Assembly: GCA_005239725.1 (NCBI GenBank) | Contig: SBBM01000008.1 | Coordinates: 1 to 52,302 of the forward strand | From: Planctomycetales bacterium | GTDB lineage: Bacteria; Omnitrophota; Gorgyraeia; Gygaellales; Profunditerraquicolaceae | Length of the DNA stretch: 52,302 nt | Direction of reading: 5' to 3' | In this document: positions 16,434-25,273 of the stretch, piece after piece | How positions within the stretch are numbered: position 1 is the first letter of the stretch | How the letters are laid out: every line of letters begins with the position of its first letter | The notes under the pieces: model-generated | Seen by the model: the letters and a program-made list of their open reading frames with translations, nothing else | Database searches by the model: none | What the model was told of the DNA's origin: nothing | Program-made: the position numbers and the translations under genes

Positions 16434-17625
16434 ATTTAGTCCCTTTACGGATTATCTGTTTTGCCATTTGGTACCTGAGCCAGCGCAAAGACACAAAGGC
16501 CCATAAACAAATAATCACCAGAAGTATCGCAATAGGCTGTGTTTCGCCCAACCCCCATTGAATAAACTGGTCATAGAGATAAACCGGGGCCGTCAGGGGC
16601 CGATACGCGACAACCATCAGGCTTCCCACCTCGCTCAATGCCCTTGCCCAGGCCAGTATGCAACCGTTAAATATTCCTCCGGCAGCCAGGGGCAGGGAAA
16701 CGCGCCAAAATGTTTTAAAACCTGATGAGCCCAACGTCCGGCCGAGATCTTCTAATTGGGGGTCAACTCCTTGAAAGGCATCTATTGAACTACGGATTAA
16801 AAACGGCGAACTTACGAATACCTGAGCGGCAATAATCCCCAGGTAGCCGCCGGCGATAGCCAGATTGCAGTTTTTATAGATAAACTCTCCCAGGGGAGAC
16901 TTTGGCCCCAACAAGATAAGCAGCATCACCCCTGCCACAGTCTGCGGGATAAGTATGGGGATATCTATAAGGCTGTCTATCAAACGCCTGCCTTTAAAAT
17001 CTACCCTGGCCATAACATAGGCCAAGGGAACCCCAAAAATTAATATTATTAACGTGCTGGCGGAAGCTGTAACCAGGCTATTCATAAGTGCACCCTGGAA
17101 TTCCTTGTTCTTAAATACCCCTATGATATTCTGAGGGGCGCTTTGCAATGAAAAATATATGACCGGGAAAAGAATAAAAATTAAAATCACGGAACCAAGC
17201 AGGAAAAGTACCGTAAAAAACTTTGAGCATGTCTTTTTATATATTTCAAAAGAAAAGGCGTATAATAACCCGGCGAGAATAAAAAGCTGCAACCAATAAG
17301 GAGTAAAAAATACGATAGAGATAGCAAGGATAGACAGGTACGCCAAAAACCGGGGGGCAAAGAATAATGAGCTATAAAGAATAATAAATAAAGTAAATAA
17401 AAGCGGTGATTTTGCCAACCCGAAGATGAATATAAAAATCAATAAATATCCTAAAAGATAAAGCACTAATTTATTTAAGGAAGATTTCTTATAGACGGAA
17501 ATACCGTTATAAGCGAAGAGGAGGTTTGCCATCAAGAGAATGGCATTTGTGCCGGAGTCAAAAATTCCCCTTAAGAACAGGAGATGAAAAACACACACAA
17601 ATAATGAAAGGGGCAGAAAAATCAT
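16420..17625 (-). CDS. wtpB: Tungstate/molybdate ABC permease (WtpB/ModB-like) with extra N-terminal helices
   Basis: The C-terminal part (about residues 160-395) is a ModB/WtpB permease with the coupling EAA loop LEDLGRTLGSSGFKTFWRVSLPLAAGG. The first 150 residues are unusual: four or five hydrophobic helices with no counterpart in standard WtpB, which is about 250 residues long. The gene overlaps wtpA by 4 nt and wtpC by 14 nt. The extension may be a fused membrane domain or an added anchor. Transport of tungstate or molybdate is inferred from the neighbouring WtpA-like protein. Confidence 0.85.
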   Translation of the reverse strand: MIFLPLSLFVCVFHLLFLRGIFDSGTNAILLMANLLFAYNGISVYKKSSLNKLVLYLLGYLLIFIFIFGLAKSPLLFTLFIILYSSLFFAPRFLAYLSILAISIVFFTPYWLQLFILAGLLYAFSFEIYKKTCSKFFTVLFLLGSVILIFILFPVIYFSLQSAPQNIIGVFKNKEFQGALMNSLVTASASTLIILIFGVPLAYVMARVDFKGRRLIDSLIDIPILIPQTVAGVMLLILLGPKSPLGEFIYKNCNLAIAGGYLGIIAAQVFVSSPFLIRSSIDAFQGVDPQLEDLGRTLGSSGFKTFWRVSLPLAAGGIFNGCILAWARALSEVGSLMVVAYRPLTAPVYLYDQFIQWGLGETQPIAILLVIICLWAFVSLRWLRYQMAKQIIRKGTKYAAS

Positions 17626-18602
17626 TTGCGGAAAGTATCCCGGGATAAGACTTCCTTGAGGGCTGGGGGGACCATATCCGGATTATAAGCCTCGTAGGTA
17701 TCCATCGGTGTTTGGCTATTACGCTCCAATATCCTGCGGCCTTCGGGCCCAAGCATAAATTTCACAAATTCCGCAGCTAATTCAATATTAGGGCTTTCTT
17801 TCAAAATTGTCAAACTAAATGTTATTGGCCCGCCGGTGATTGTTTGCGCGCTTCCGGCATGCGGGGTTATTTCTACGCGCGCCCTTTCGTAAATATCAAC
17901 CTTGTGAGGGTTACCTAAATTTATATCATCAGGTAACCGGATATGTTTCAGGTTATGCTGCTTTGCCGTGGATTCATAAACAAATGCATAATCCAAGTAA
18001 AACGATTCCAGCAGATTAAGCATATCCGCTACATCTGGCATTTTATATTCATCGGAGCATCCTTCTTTAAACGCCTGATAAATGCCTTTTTGTCCCTCCT
18101 TATCCTGATAATAGGCATCGGCAAGCTGCCAGCACATAAGGGTCCGGTAACCTATGGGGGCAAGGTTAGGATTTGCATAAGCATACCTGACATTCGGCCG
18201 CAAAAGTATCCTGTGCCAGTTATCCCCGTTTATCTCATTTGTATACTTGCTTTTGTCGGTATAGGCAATGACTATGCTGTCTTGATAAAACCTTAAATAC
18301 CAATCCGCGTATTTTGGGATAAGCAAATCTTTAATTATCAATTCGTCGGCCAAAAGCAACAAATCCGCCTTCCTACCAAGCTCAGTTACTTTTCTTACGG
18401 CAAGCAAAGACCCGCTTGATTCGGCAGAAATCTTTACCGCTGGATGCATCCTTTCAAAGTCCTTAACCATCTCATTCATTGATGCATTTAGACCAGCAGC
18501 ATAAAAGACAGTTAATCTATCAACGGCATCAGCGGCAGAAAGAACAGCCTCCTGAGAAATCAAAAAGAGTGTGAATAAAACTATCCCGAATTTTGTTTTC
18601 AT
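17622..18602 (-). CDS. wtpA: Tungstate/molybdate-binding protein (WtpA-like)
   Basis: The 326-residue protein has a signal peptide ending near SAADA. WtpA-type features follow: LTVFYAAGLNASMNEMVKDF, SSGSLLAVRKVTELGRKADLL, PKYADWYLRF, VIAYTDKSKYTNEI, YANPNLAPIGYRTLMCW and FVYES. The ligand-loop residues are Ser/Ala/Gly types, not the Cys of the two other ModA-like proteins in this window, so it fits a normal oxyanion receptor. A stretch GGPITFSLTILKESPN marks the C-terminal lobe. It is the first of three ABC genes and lies 27 nt after the ArsD-like gene. Confidence 0.88.
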   Translation of the reverse strand: MKTKFGIVLFTLFLISQEAVLSAADAVDRLTVFYAAGLNASMNEMVKDFERMHPAVKISAESSGSLLAVRKVTELGRKADLLLLADELIIKDLLIPKYADWYLRFYQDSIVIAYTDKSKYTNEINGDNWHRILLRPNVRYAYANPNLAPIGYRTLMCWQLADAYYQDKEGQKGIYQAFKEGCSDEYKMPDVADMLNLLESFYLDYAFVYESTAKQHNLKHIRLPDDINLGNPHKVDIYERARVEITPHAGSAQTITGGPITFSLTILKESPNIELAAEFVKFMLGPEGRRILERNSQTPMDTYEAYNPDMVPPALKEVLSRDTFRK

Positions 18603-18629
18603 AGCGTGCCCTCGCTTCTATCTCAAACG

Positions 18630-18941
18630 CTACAGCTTATTCTTTATGGAGTGAATGATAAATTCTTTATCGGGGATTCCGTACGCGGCGACCTCTTGCC
18701 CTACCATAAGTATGGGCAGGGCATCGTAGCGGTATTGCTTAAAGAGGCGTATTGCCTGCGGAAAGGCATCCACAAATTTTATATCTCTTATTTCACAAAC
18801 CTCTGCCTGCCAGCCTTCCTTTTCAATCGCCTCCACCAAAACACCCAATTCTTTCTGCCCGAAACCGGGCACGCCGCAACAATCGGGGTCATCCGAAGAA
18901 GGACAATATGGCTGGGTTGTAAAAATCCTTATCTGCGGCAT
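18630..18941 (-). CDS. ArsD-like thioredoxin-fold protein of unknown function
   Basis: The 103-residue protein has the outline of ArsD and related thioredoxin-fold metallochaperones: a first strand (IRIFTT), Cys residues at 13, 21 and 22, a helix, then DALPILMVGQEVAAYGIPDKE, a Trx-like cis-Pro strand with the VG...YGxP turn seen in ArsD. It lacks the canonical Cys pattern of the arsenite-binding ArsD proteins, and no arsA or arsB adjoins it. It lies between the ABC ATPase and wtpA in one transcript. Identity is tentative. Confidence 0.5.
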   Translation of the reverse strand: MPQIRIFTTQPYCPSSDDPDCCGVPGFGQKELGVLVEAIEKEGWQAEVCEIRDIKFVDAFPQAIRLFKQYRYDALPILMVGQEVAAYGIPDKEFIIHSIKNKL

Positions 18942-18951
18942 GCATTCATCC

Positions 18952-19635
18952 CTATATTGTAGGCCATGATTCTTTTATATTTCCGCCGGTGATGTTATAA
19001 AACCTATCCCACTTTCTGCGCGAGAGTTCGCTGTGGTTGGTACAAAGAACTACCGTAGCCTTTTCTTTCATATTAAAGTCGCGCAGAATCTGTATAATTT
19101 TCTCTGCTGACCGGTCCTCAAGATTCGAAACAGGCTCGTCAGCAAAGATGATCTTCGGCCTGTTTACAATAGCCCTAGCAATAGATACCCTTTGCTTCTC
19201 GCCAAAACTCAAGGTATCCGGAAGATTCTTTGCCCGCTGGGCTATACTCACCCTCTCCAAAGCGGCTTCGGCCATTTTAGCCGCCTCTTTCTTATCTCTA
19301 ATGGCAATTAAAGGCAAAGAGACATTTTCCACAACTGTGAGGCTAGGTATAAGATTAAAATTCTGGAAGATAAAACCGATATTGCTTAGCCGAAAATCCG
19401 ACCGCTCTTTTTCGCCGGCTAACGCAAGATCCCAACCGTCAAATATGATCTTTCCGGCAGTTATGGGCTCTATCCCGCTTAATATGTTTAGCAGGGTGGT
19501 TTTCCCTGCCCCGGAAACTCCGAAGATACCCGTAAAAGAAGCCGAAGGTATATTAATATTAGCTTCCTCAAATATTATAATTTCATTACCTTTATTTCCG
19601 TATATTTTTGTTATGTCCCGGGCGACAATATCCAT
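18952..19635 (-). CDS. MacB/LolD-type ABC ATPase
   Basis: The 227-residue ATPase has Walker A GVSGAGKTT, signature LSFGEKQRVSIARAIV, Walker B IIFADEPVSNLE and FQNFNLIPSLTVVENVSLP, which is typical of the MacB/LolD/FtsE family. The signature has Phe in place of the first Gly of LSGGQ. It pairs with the next FtsX-like permease upstream (7 nt apart). Such pairs move lipoproteins or work as mechanotransmission pumps; the substrate is not clear. The genes that follow are ArsD-like and wtpABC. Confidence 0.9.
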   Translation of the reverse strand: MDIVARDITKIYGNKGNEIIIFEEANINIPSASFTGIFGVSGAGKTTLLNILSGIEPITAGKIIFDGWDLALAGEKERSDFRLSNIGFIFQNFNLIPSLTVVENVSLPLIAIRDKKEAAKMAEAALERVSIAQRAKNLPDTLSFGEKQRVSIARAIVNRPKIIFADEPVSNLEDRSAEKIIQILRDFNMKEKATVVLCTNHSELSRRKWDRFYNITGGNIKESWPTI

Positions 19636-19641
19636 TATTTG

Positions 19642-20934
19642 CTAAATACTCCTTAGGGCGCAGGAGGCATTTATTCTGGTAACCTTTAATGCCGCCAGGT
19701 AACCCAGGATAACTCCTAAAAACACCGACGTAATTACTGAAGATAGGAATATGCCCAGATAAACCGCAGGCTCCACCGATACGGTAAAATTCACATCGGT
19801 TCCGGTTATATTGCAGGGCGGAATGGGATTGAGAAAATAAGGCAAGCGTATACTGCGCGCCTTATGAAAAAGGGTTAAAAGATATCCGCCGGCAAAACCC
19901 AAGGCGCCTCCGGCGCAACCGATAAAAGCATTTTCATAAACAGCCATCTTGATCATGGAAACCCTGCGCCAGCCGATGGCCTTAAGCACCCCGAAGTCCC
20001 GGGTTTTCTCGCCAATATAAGAAAATACCGATTGTAAAATAAAGAGAACGGAGATTGTTGCGATAATCAGGAAAAAGGTTACCAGGTAAATACGTTCAGC
20101 CTGAGAAACTTGCCCCAGCATAATAAAATAATCGCGGGTAGTGATTATATTGGCTGATGGACCTATAATGCCACGTATCTGTCCTTGCGCTAATTGCATA
20201 TCCATTCCTATGCCGCCGCCTCCGCCTGCGATTAGCCGAATAAACACCGTATTTACAATTTCGCCGCGGTTAAGCATTTTACGGGCAGACCCAATGTCTA
20301 CATAACCTTGAGCCCGAAAACCTGTATCTTTAAGCAAGGCCGCAATACCAACAATCTTGAAAGTGCGATTATCCAGATTAAGCGTATCTCCAGACTTTTT
20401 ATTTATCAAAATGGCAAATTCCTCTTCTATAACCATCTCATCTTCTGCTCCCTTTTCAAGGAACCTACCGCTTATAATGTCTTTCGGGCCAACCGGGCTT
20501 AAAGATAAATGCGCAGGGTCTATGCCTATTATCGTCACTGGCTTCAGGCCATTTTTAGACGCAGTTTTTTCCGGTTCGCTATCCCGGCGCGCATCCTGGC
20601 GGAGGCCAACCTCCAAATCGGTAAAAACCCAGGTGACCAGTATGCCTGCCGCTTCTTCCACAAACGGCAAACCCATTATCTCTTCTAACTTCTCTTCCGG
20701 AATAGGGTTGAGATTAGTAGCCAATTTTACCAGCGCCCATTCACAAGGTTCGCCTTCTGCACGCACGACCATGTCAACACCCGTTGGAAAAGGCCTGGCA
20801 AAAGACATACGCGCAGCCTTCATTAAGATCGCCAAGGCTACAAAAAGGGCTACCGCTAGGGCCAGGCCAAACACCATCATTAAAGTTTGCCTCTTACGCC
20901 TTACGAGGCTTTTAGCCGCTAAATCAAAAATCAT
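19642..20934 (-). CDS. MacB/FtsX-family ABC permease
   Basis: The 430-residue protein has one N-terminal helix (about 15-35), a large periplasmic domain (about 40-285) of the MacB_PCD type, and three C-terminal helices around IYLVTFFLIIATISVLFILQ, NAFIGCAGGALGFAGGYLL and YLGIFLSSVITSVFLGVI. The intracellular loop GVLKAIGWRR is typical of FtsX-like permeases. It follows gspE by 17 nt and therefore lies in the locus B transcript. It probably forms an inner-membrane complex with the following ATPase. Confidence 0.87.
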   Translation of the reverse strand: MIFDLAAKSLVRRKRQTLMMVFGLALAVALFVALAILMKAARMSFARPFPTGVDMVVRAEGEPCEWALVKLATNLNPIPEEKLEEIMGLPFVEEAAGILVTWVFTDLEVGLRQDARRDSEPEKTASKNGLKPVTIIGIDPAHLSLSPVGPKDIISGRFLEKGAEDEMVIEEEFAILINKKSGDTLNLDNRTFKIVGIAALLKDTGFRAQGYVDIGSARKMLNRGEIVNTVFIRLIAGGGGGIGMDMQLAQGQIRGIIGPSANIITTRDYFIMLGQVSQAERIYLVTFFLIIATISVLFILQSVFSYIGEKTRDFGVLKAIGWRRVSMIKMAVYENAFIGCAGGALGFAGGYLLTLFHKARSIRLPYFLNPIPPCNITGTDVNFTVSVEPAVYLGIFLSSVITSVFLGVILGYLAALKVTRINASCALRSI

Positions 20935-20950
20935 TCTGAAAATCCATTCT

Positions 20951-22621
20951 TTAAACCTCCAGGGTTACACGGATAACCTCTTCAGGGGTTGTTACGCCGG
21001 CAATGAGTTTATCTATTGCCGCCTGGCGCAATGTATTCATCCCCCCGTTTATCGCCGCAACCCTCACGTCATCCGCAGAAGACTTTTTTAAGACTAACTC
21101 CTGTATATTTGGGTTAACTTTCAAGAGCTCGTAAATTCCTATCCTCCCTTTGTATCCGGTCTGGTTACAAAGCTGGCAGCCTTTACCGCGGCTGAATTTA
21201 ATCCCTTTGCCGGCCTTATCCTGAAGGCCGAAAACAGTTAACATTTCATTCGCAGGGGTATAAAATTCCTTGCAACGGTCACAAATCTTCCTGACCAGGC
21301 GCTGCGCTAATATCCCCAAGATAGACGAAGATATTAAAAACGGCTCAATCCCCATATCAATGAGACGGTTAAATGCCGTAGGCGCGTCATTCGTATGTAA
21401 AGTAGAAAACACCAAATGCCCGGTTAACGCCGCTTGAATAGCAATCTCAGCTGTCTCGCGGTCCCGGATTTCCCCGACCATTATGATGTTCGGATCCTGT
21501 CGCAAGAAGGAACGCAGGGCACTGGCGAAGGTCAGACCTGCTTTAACATTTACATGCACCTGGCGCATACCGGTAAACTCGTATTCCACCGGGTCCTCAA
21601 CAGTCATTATATTTACATCCTCTTTATTAAGCATCTGTAACGCCGAATACAAAGTAGTAGTTTTTCCGGAACCCGTAGGCCCGGTTACCAGGATTATCCC
21701 GTAAGGGGAGCTGATTAATTCCTTGAACGTAACTAACTCAGCTGGCGAAAAACCCAGGGATTCCAACCCCAGCAAAAGTCCGCTTTTATCAAGAATCCTC
21801 AAAACAACGTTTTCTCCATGAACCGTCGGACAGGTTGAAACGCGGAAATCTATCTCTTTGCCCCCCAGCCGCATCAAAATCCTGCCGTCCTGAGGCAGGC
21901 GCTTTTCGGCAATATCCAGGCCAGACATAATCTTAAAACGCGAAATCACTGCAGGCGAAAAATCCTTCGGCAGCGAATGTTCCTTGTGCAATTTTCCGTC
22001 TATACGGTAACGCACATTAAGCAATTTCTCTTCCGGCTCAATATGTATATCCGATGCCTTCTTCTGAACTGCCTGCGCGATCAGGAGGTTGGCCAATTTA
22101 ATCATCGGCGCTTCTTCACCGAGCTTTTCGCCTTCCAGAAGCTTACCCTTATCAATAGACGTAATTATCCCTTCTAAACTTACCCCCTCCCCGTAATATT
22201 GCTCCTGGGCATTTTTGATATCCAGCTCTTCCGCCAGGACCGGCTCCACATCTAGCCTGGTAATCTTTTGCAGTTCATCCACAATGAAAAAGTTATTCGG
22301 ATCAACCATGGCTACGGTGAGTTTATTTTCAATAACAAATACCGGCATAACCTTATATTTACGCGCGAAGTCTTCGGGCACAAGATTGGCTACATCAGGT
22401 TCAATAATATAATTGGAGAGGTTAAATTTAGCAATGCCTGTCTGTATAGTTAAGGCGCGCTCAAGCTGATCTTGCTTAATCCACCCTTTGGTAATAAGTA
22501 TATTCCCTAATTTATCGCCGGTGAGCTTCTGTTCCTGAAGGGCTTCTTTTAACTGGGCCTGCGTAATTAAACCGAGCTCAATAAGTATATCGCCTATCTT
22601 TTTTTGGCCGATATTAGCCAT
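20951..22621 (-). CDS. gspE: Secretion/pilus assembly ATPase GspE/PilB
   Basis: The 556-residue protein starts with an MshEN-type N-terminal domain (about residues 1-145, LGNILITKGWIKQDQL), then a RecA-like ATPase. Walker A is GPTGSGKTTT (314-323), with the Asp box IMTVEDPVEYE, Walker B NIIMVGEIRDRETAE and His box LVFSTLHTNDAPTAFNRL. A zinc tetracysteine motif (CDRC ... CQLC) lies near residues 455-505. The MshEN domain in relatives binds c-di-GMP, which is worth noting because two diguanylate cyclases lie 20 kb away. It powers pseudopilus or pilus assembly and should partner GspF and the PilM-PilN fusion of locus C. Confidence 0.95.
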   Translation of the reverse strand: MANIGQKKIGDILIELGLITQAQLKEALQEQKLTGDKLGNILITKGWIKQDQLERALTIQTGIAKFNLSNYIIEPDVANLVPEDFARKYKVMPVFVIENKLTVAMVDPNNFFIVDELQKITRLDVEPVLAEELDIKNAQEQYYGEGVSLEGIITSIDKGKLLEGEKLGEEAPMIKLANLLIAQAVQKKASDIHIEPEEKLLNVRYRIDGKLHKEHSLPKDFSPAVISRFKIMSGLDIAEKRLPQDGRILMRLGGKEIDFRVSTCPTVHGENVVLRILDKSGLLLGLESLGFSPAELVTFKELISSPYGIILVTGPTGSGKTTTLYSALQMLNKEDVNIMTVEDPVEYEFTGMRQVHVNVKAGLTFASALRSFLRQDPNIIMVGEIRDRETAEIAIQAALTGHLVFSTLHTNDAPTAFNRLIDMGIEPFLISSSILGILAQRLVRKICDRCKEFYTPANEMLTVFGLQDKAGKGIKFSRGKGCQLCNQTGYKGRIGIYELLKVNPNIQELVLKKSSADDVRVAAINGGMNTLRQAAIDKLIAGVTTPEEVIRVTLEV

Positions 22622-22916
22622 ATTTATTTACTCCGTAACGGCGTTCAAGCTCATTTAGGCATTGTTCAATAACTACATCCCTTAAAAAATTATAATCTCT
22701 TACCTTCGTTGAACTTCCTATTTTACGCTTTCTGGAAAGAATGGACAAGTATCTTTTTTTTAAGGCTTTTATCAGGCGGGCTTCTCTTGCGATTTCATGT
22801 TTTAATATGTATATGCGCGATTCAATATCTATATAACCGGCATAACTTAAATTCACTCCGGACAAATAAGAAACCCCCAAGATTAGGCTTAAAAATATCG
22901 CCAGCCATCTCTTCAT
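22614..22916 (-). CDS. Small secreted protein of unknown function in the secretin operon
   Basis: The 100-residue protein has a signal peptide (MKRWLAIFLSLILGVSYLSG) and a basic, helix-prone mature region rich in Arg and Lys (EIAREARLIKALKKRY). Its stop overlaps the start of gspE by 8 nt and its start overlaps the secretin stop by 4 nt, so it is translated as part of the locus B unit. I recognise no family. A pilotin-like or assembly role in the periplasm is possible from position only. Confidence 0.55.
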   Translation of the reverse strand: MKRWLAIFLSLILGVSYLSGVNLSYAGYIDIESRIYILKHEIAREARLIKALKKRYLSILSRKRKIGSSTKVRDYNFLRDVVIEQCLNELERRYGVNKYG

Positions 22917-24178
22917 TTATTTTCCAATGCCTTTAGCTTCTTCTCTTCATTAATAATCAAGTTTTCTAATTCTTTCCTTTGGCTGACAAGGAGCTCCTGC
23001 TTCTTTGTCAGTATATCCAGTTGCGCCGAAAGCTTGTCTTCTTTTGCTTTACCTCTTGCTTCCTTTGGCAGGATTGAGCGTTCACGCTCCTCTTTGACCT
23101 CTTCGTAAATATTTCCAATACCGTATTTTTCGTCCCGAGCCATACGCGTAAAGGTATCGGAAGTTATTATCGTGGGAGAAACAAAGATAAGCAGCTCTGT
23201 TTTGTCGCCGGTATCTTTTTTGCTCTTAAACATGTACCCTAAAAACGGGATATCTCCAAATAACGGCACTTTTGTCTCTCCTCTTGTGTCCTTGCGTTTA
23301 ATTAGGCCTCCGATAATCAGGGTCTGGCCATTGCCCACCACTACCTTAGTGGATGCGATGCGCTTATCAATTATCGGCACGGTATACGGTACTGAGGTTG
23401 AGCCCTGGGTAACCGTAAGGTTATAGTCGCCTGTTTTTTCGCTTATTTCGGGGTTAAGCAGCATAGTTATTTTGCCGTCTTCATTAATGGTAGGGGTGAC
23501 TTTAAGGGTTATGCCGACCTCTTCAAAATTGATATCCCAGGTAATACTGACGCTACCTGACTCCCCTTGAATGTTTACCGAAGGCTCTGCCCAGGGGAGG
23601 TTCTGGATTATCTTAATCTCCGCCTGGCGGTTATTAACGGTAGCAACCCTGGGTGCAGAAAGGATATCGGTTTTTAAGCAGTTAGATAACGTCTGCAGGA
23701 TAACATTAATATTGTCGTCAAAAATAGTAAAGGTAAATGGGGATTCCGAACCCGTAGTTGTCTGGCCGGGAGGATAATAAGTATTTTTATATGTTAAATT
23801 TTGCTCCAATAACCCGGGTACTGTACCTAACGCTGCAGTCCCTGCTTTAAACCTGCCTATCGGCACATGGCCCCTATCCGCAAAAATCTTCCAGTTTACT
23901 CCCAGGGCGTGTTCCTTCTGCAGCCTGACTTCCACTACCTTTGCTTCAATAAGGACCTGTTGGGGGGGGATATCCAATACTTTTAAATAATCGGCAACAC
24001 GCTGGATATTCTCCGGATAATCAATGACCACAACCGAATTCGGCTCATCTCCATAAAGGACTCTGCCCTGGCTTGATAAAAGAGTCCTTATATTATTGCT
24101 TACTTCCTGGGCCATGCATTGAGAACTCGCTGCGATAAACAATAAAATTAAAATAATTTTTAGAAAATTATCTTTCAC
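22913..24178 (-). CDS. Secretin, C-terminal half of a split outer-membrane secretin
   Basis: The 421-residue protein has a signal peptide ending near MAQ. It begins with the end of an N-domain (VVVIDYPENIQRVADYLKVLD), then the secretin C domain from VLIEAKVVEVRLQKEHALGVNW. Conserved secretin features are SAPRVATVNNRQAEIKI, the plug region with VGNGQTLIIGGLIKRK, and FLGYMFKSKKDTGDKTELLIFVSPTII. A coiled-coil tail (KKQELLVSQRKELENLI) ends it. The N0/N1 domains reside in the separate gene upstream. It should form the outer-membrane channel of locus B/C. Confidence 0.9.
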   Translation of the reverse strand: MKDNFLKIILILLFIAASSQCMAQEVSNNIRTLLSSQGRVLYGDEPNSVVVIDYPENIQRVADYLKVLDIPPQQVLIEAKVVEVRLQKEHALGVNWKIFADRGHVPIGRFKAGTAALGTVPGLLEQNLTYKNTYYPPGQTTTGSESPFTFTIFDDNINVILQTLSNCLKTDILSAPRVATVNNRQAEIKIIQNLPWAEPSVNIQGESGSVSITWDINFEEVGITLKVTPTINEDGKITMLLNPEISEKTGDYNLTVTQGSTSVPYTVPIIDKRIASTKVVVGNGQTLIIGGLIKRKDTRGETKVPLFGDIPFLGYMFKSKKDTGDKTELLIFVSPTIITSDTFTRMARDEKYGIGNIYEEVKEERERSILPKEARGKAKEDKLSAQLDILTKKQELLVSQRKELENLIINEEKKLKALENK

Positions 24179-24199
24179 ATCTTCTCCTTAATATCAGGT

Positions 24200-25273
24200 T
24201 CACGAGCCGCTGCTCCCTCCTGAACCTGATGAGATTGAGCCGGAACTTGAACCGGAACTTGAACCGGAACCCGTCCCGGAAGCACCGTATCCTGAACCTG
24301 TGCCCGAAGCAGTGCCTGAAGATGACACGGCTCCGACAATATCCGCAGCTTTCAAATATTTAAGCCTGAAAACGTGGCTGGACATCTTCTGGTCAATAGC
24401 CATAAGGTAATCTTCAACCTTTTTTATGTTTGAAGGATAGTCAATAACAGTTAATGAATTAGGCTGTCTGCCTAATAAAATTATCCCCTTATCAGAAAGC
24501 AGGTCATATATTGTGTTTGCCTTCCTGGCGGATGTTTGGCCTGTTCCTCCTGCGCCGGAAGAAGATTGTTGCCCTGAAGGCCCTTGAGCAGCGCCAATAG
24601 CTGAAGGGCCTTGTGGCGAAGCGCCTTGCGCTGCCACTGCAGACTGCACAGGCACTCCTCCGCCCTGAGTAGTCGGCACCCCTTGCGTAGCTGGGCCAGA
24701 AGAGGTACTTTGTGCTTCCAACAGGCCCTTGGCCTCAATAAACTTGAGGATAAAAGTTTTAGCCATAAGATTACTGGTTACCCGGATAATATTTCCTTTC
24801 TTTTCCAACATAAGATTTTCCGATTCAGCAATGGTATCCAATGCTTCTTCTAAGGAAATACTGCTTAAACTGGCGGTGACTTTGCCTTTAACATCTTTAT
24901 CCACTATTAAATTAAGCTTATAATCGTGAGCTAAAAGCCGGAAGAGGTCTTTTAATTCCGCATCCCGCAATTCAAAAGAATACAGCTCTTTTTCCGAGTC
25001 AATACGGTTAATTTGCATAATCGGAGCTGCGGCTGGCACGGCGGCGGCCGCAGCCATTCCTTCAGGCGCCGCTTGCCGGACTTGAGGCATACCCTGAGAG
25101 CCGCCTATCATTCCTATAGCAGGGCGCTCTCGCTCTTCAACATTCTGAGCGAACTCATTATTAGCCATAGAAGCAATGCTGCCTTCCATTTGCTGAGCAA
25201 GAGTACATTTGGGATCTATGCATAGGAATATAGATACAAATAAAAACAAATATATTTGTAGAGACGGCTTCAT
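24200..25273 (-). CDS. Secretin N-terminal domain protein (split secretin) with Gly/Ser-rich tail
   Basis: The 357-residue protein has a signal peptide (to about residue 27), an N0/STN domain (residues about 95-165, DAELKDLFRLLAHDYKLNLIVDKDV) and an N1-like domain (SLTVIDYPSNIKKVEDYLMAID). It then ends in a tail of SG/SGS repeats (about the last 37 residues) rather than a secretin beta-barrel. A second low-complexity insert rich in Gly, Gln and Ser lies near 200-245. The next gene carries the remaining secretin domains with its own signal peptide, so the two products probably assemble together. Stop and start are 22 nt apart. Confidence 0.82.
   Translation of the reverse strand: MKPSLQIYLFLFVSIFLCIDPKCTLAQQMEGSIASMANNEFAQNVEERERPAIGMIGGSQGMPQVRQAAPEGMAAAAAVPAAAPIMQINRIDSEKELYSFELRDAELKDLFRLLAHDYKLNLIVDKDVKGKVTASLSSISLEEALDTIAESENLMLEKKGNIIRVTSNLMAKTFILKFIEAKGLLEAQSTSSGPATQGVPTTQGGGVPVQSAVAAQGASPQGPSAIGAAQGPSGQQSSSGAGGTGQTSARKANTIYDLLSDKGIILLGRQPNSLTVIDYPSNIKKVEDYLMAIDQKMSSHVFRLKYLKAADIVGAVSSSGTASGTGSGYGASGTGSGSSSGSSSGSISSGSGGSSGS
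24204..24320. repeat. Short tandem repeats coding for the Gly/Ser tail
   Basis: Units of 6 and 12 nt related to GGAACTTGAACC (plus-strand view) recur with variations through this segment, and encode the SGSG/SSGS tail of the split secretin. The expansion is inside the coding region. Confidence 0.7.

Noticed and set aside
18630-18941. Calling the small protein a true ArsD
   Set aside because: The Cys arrangement differs from characterised ArsD and no arsA, arsB or arsR is close. Kept as ArsD-like only.
20357-21091. Plus-strand open frame of 244 codons
   Set aside because: It is antisense to the MacB-like permease and the end of gspE. Composition is that of a shadow frame.
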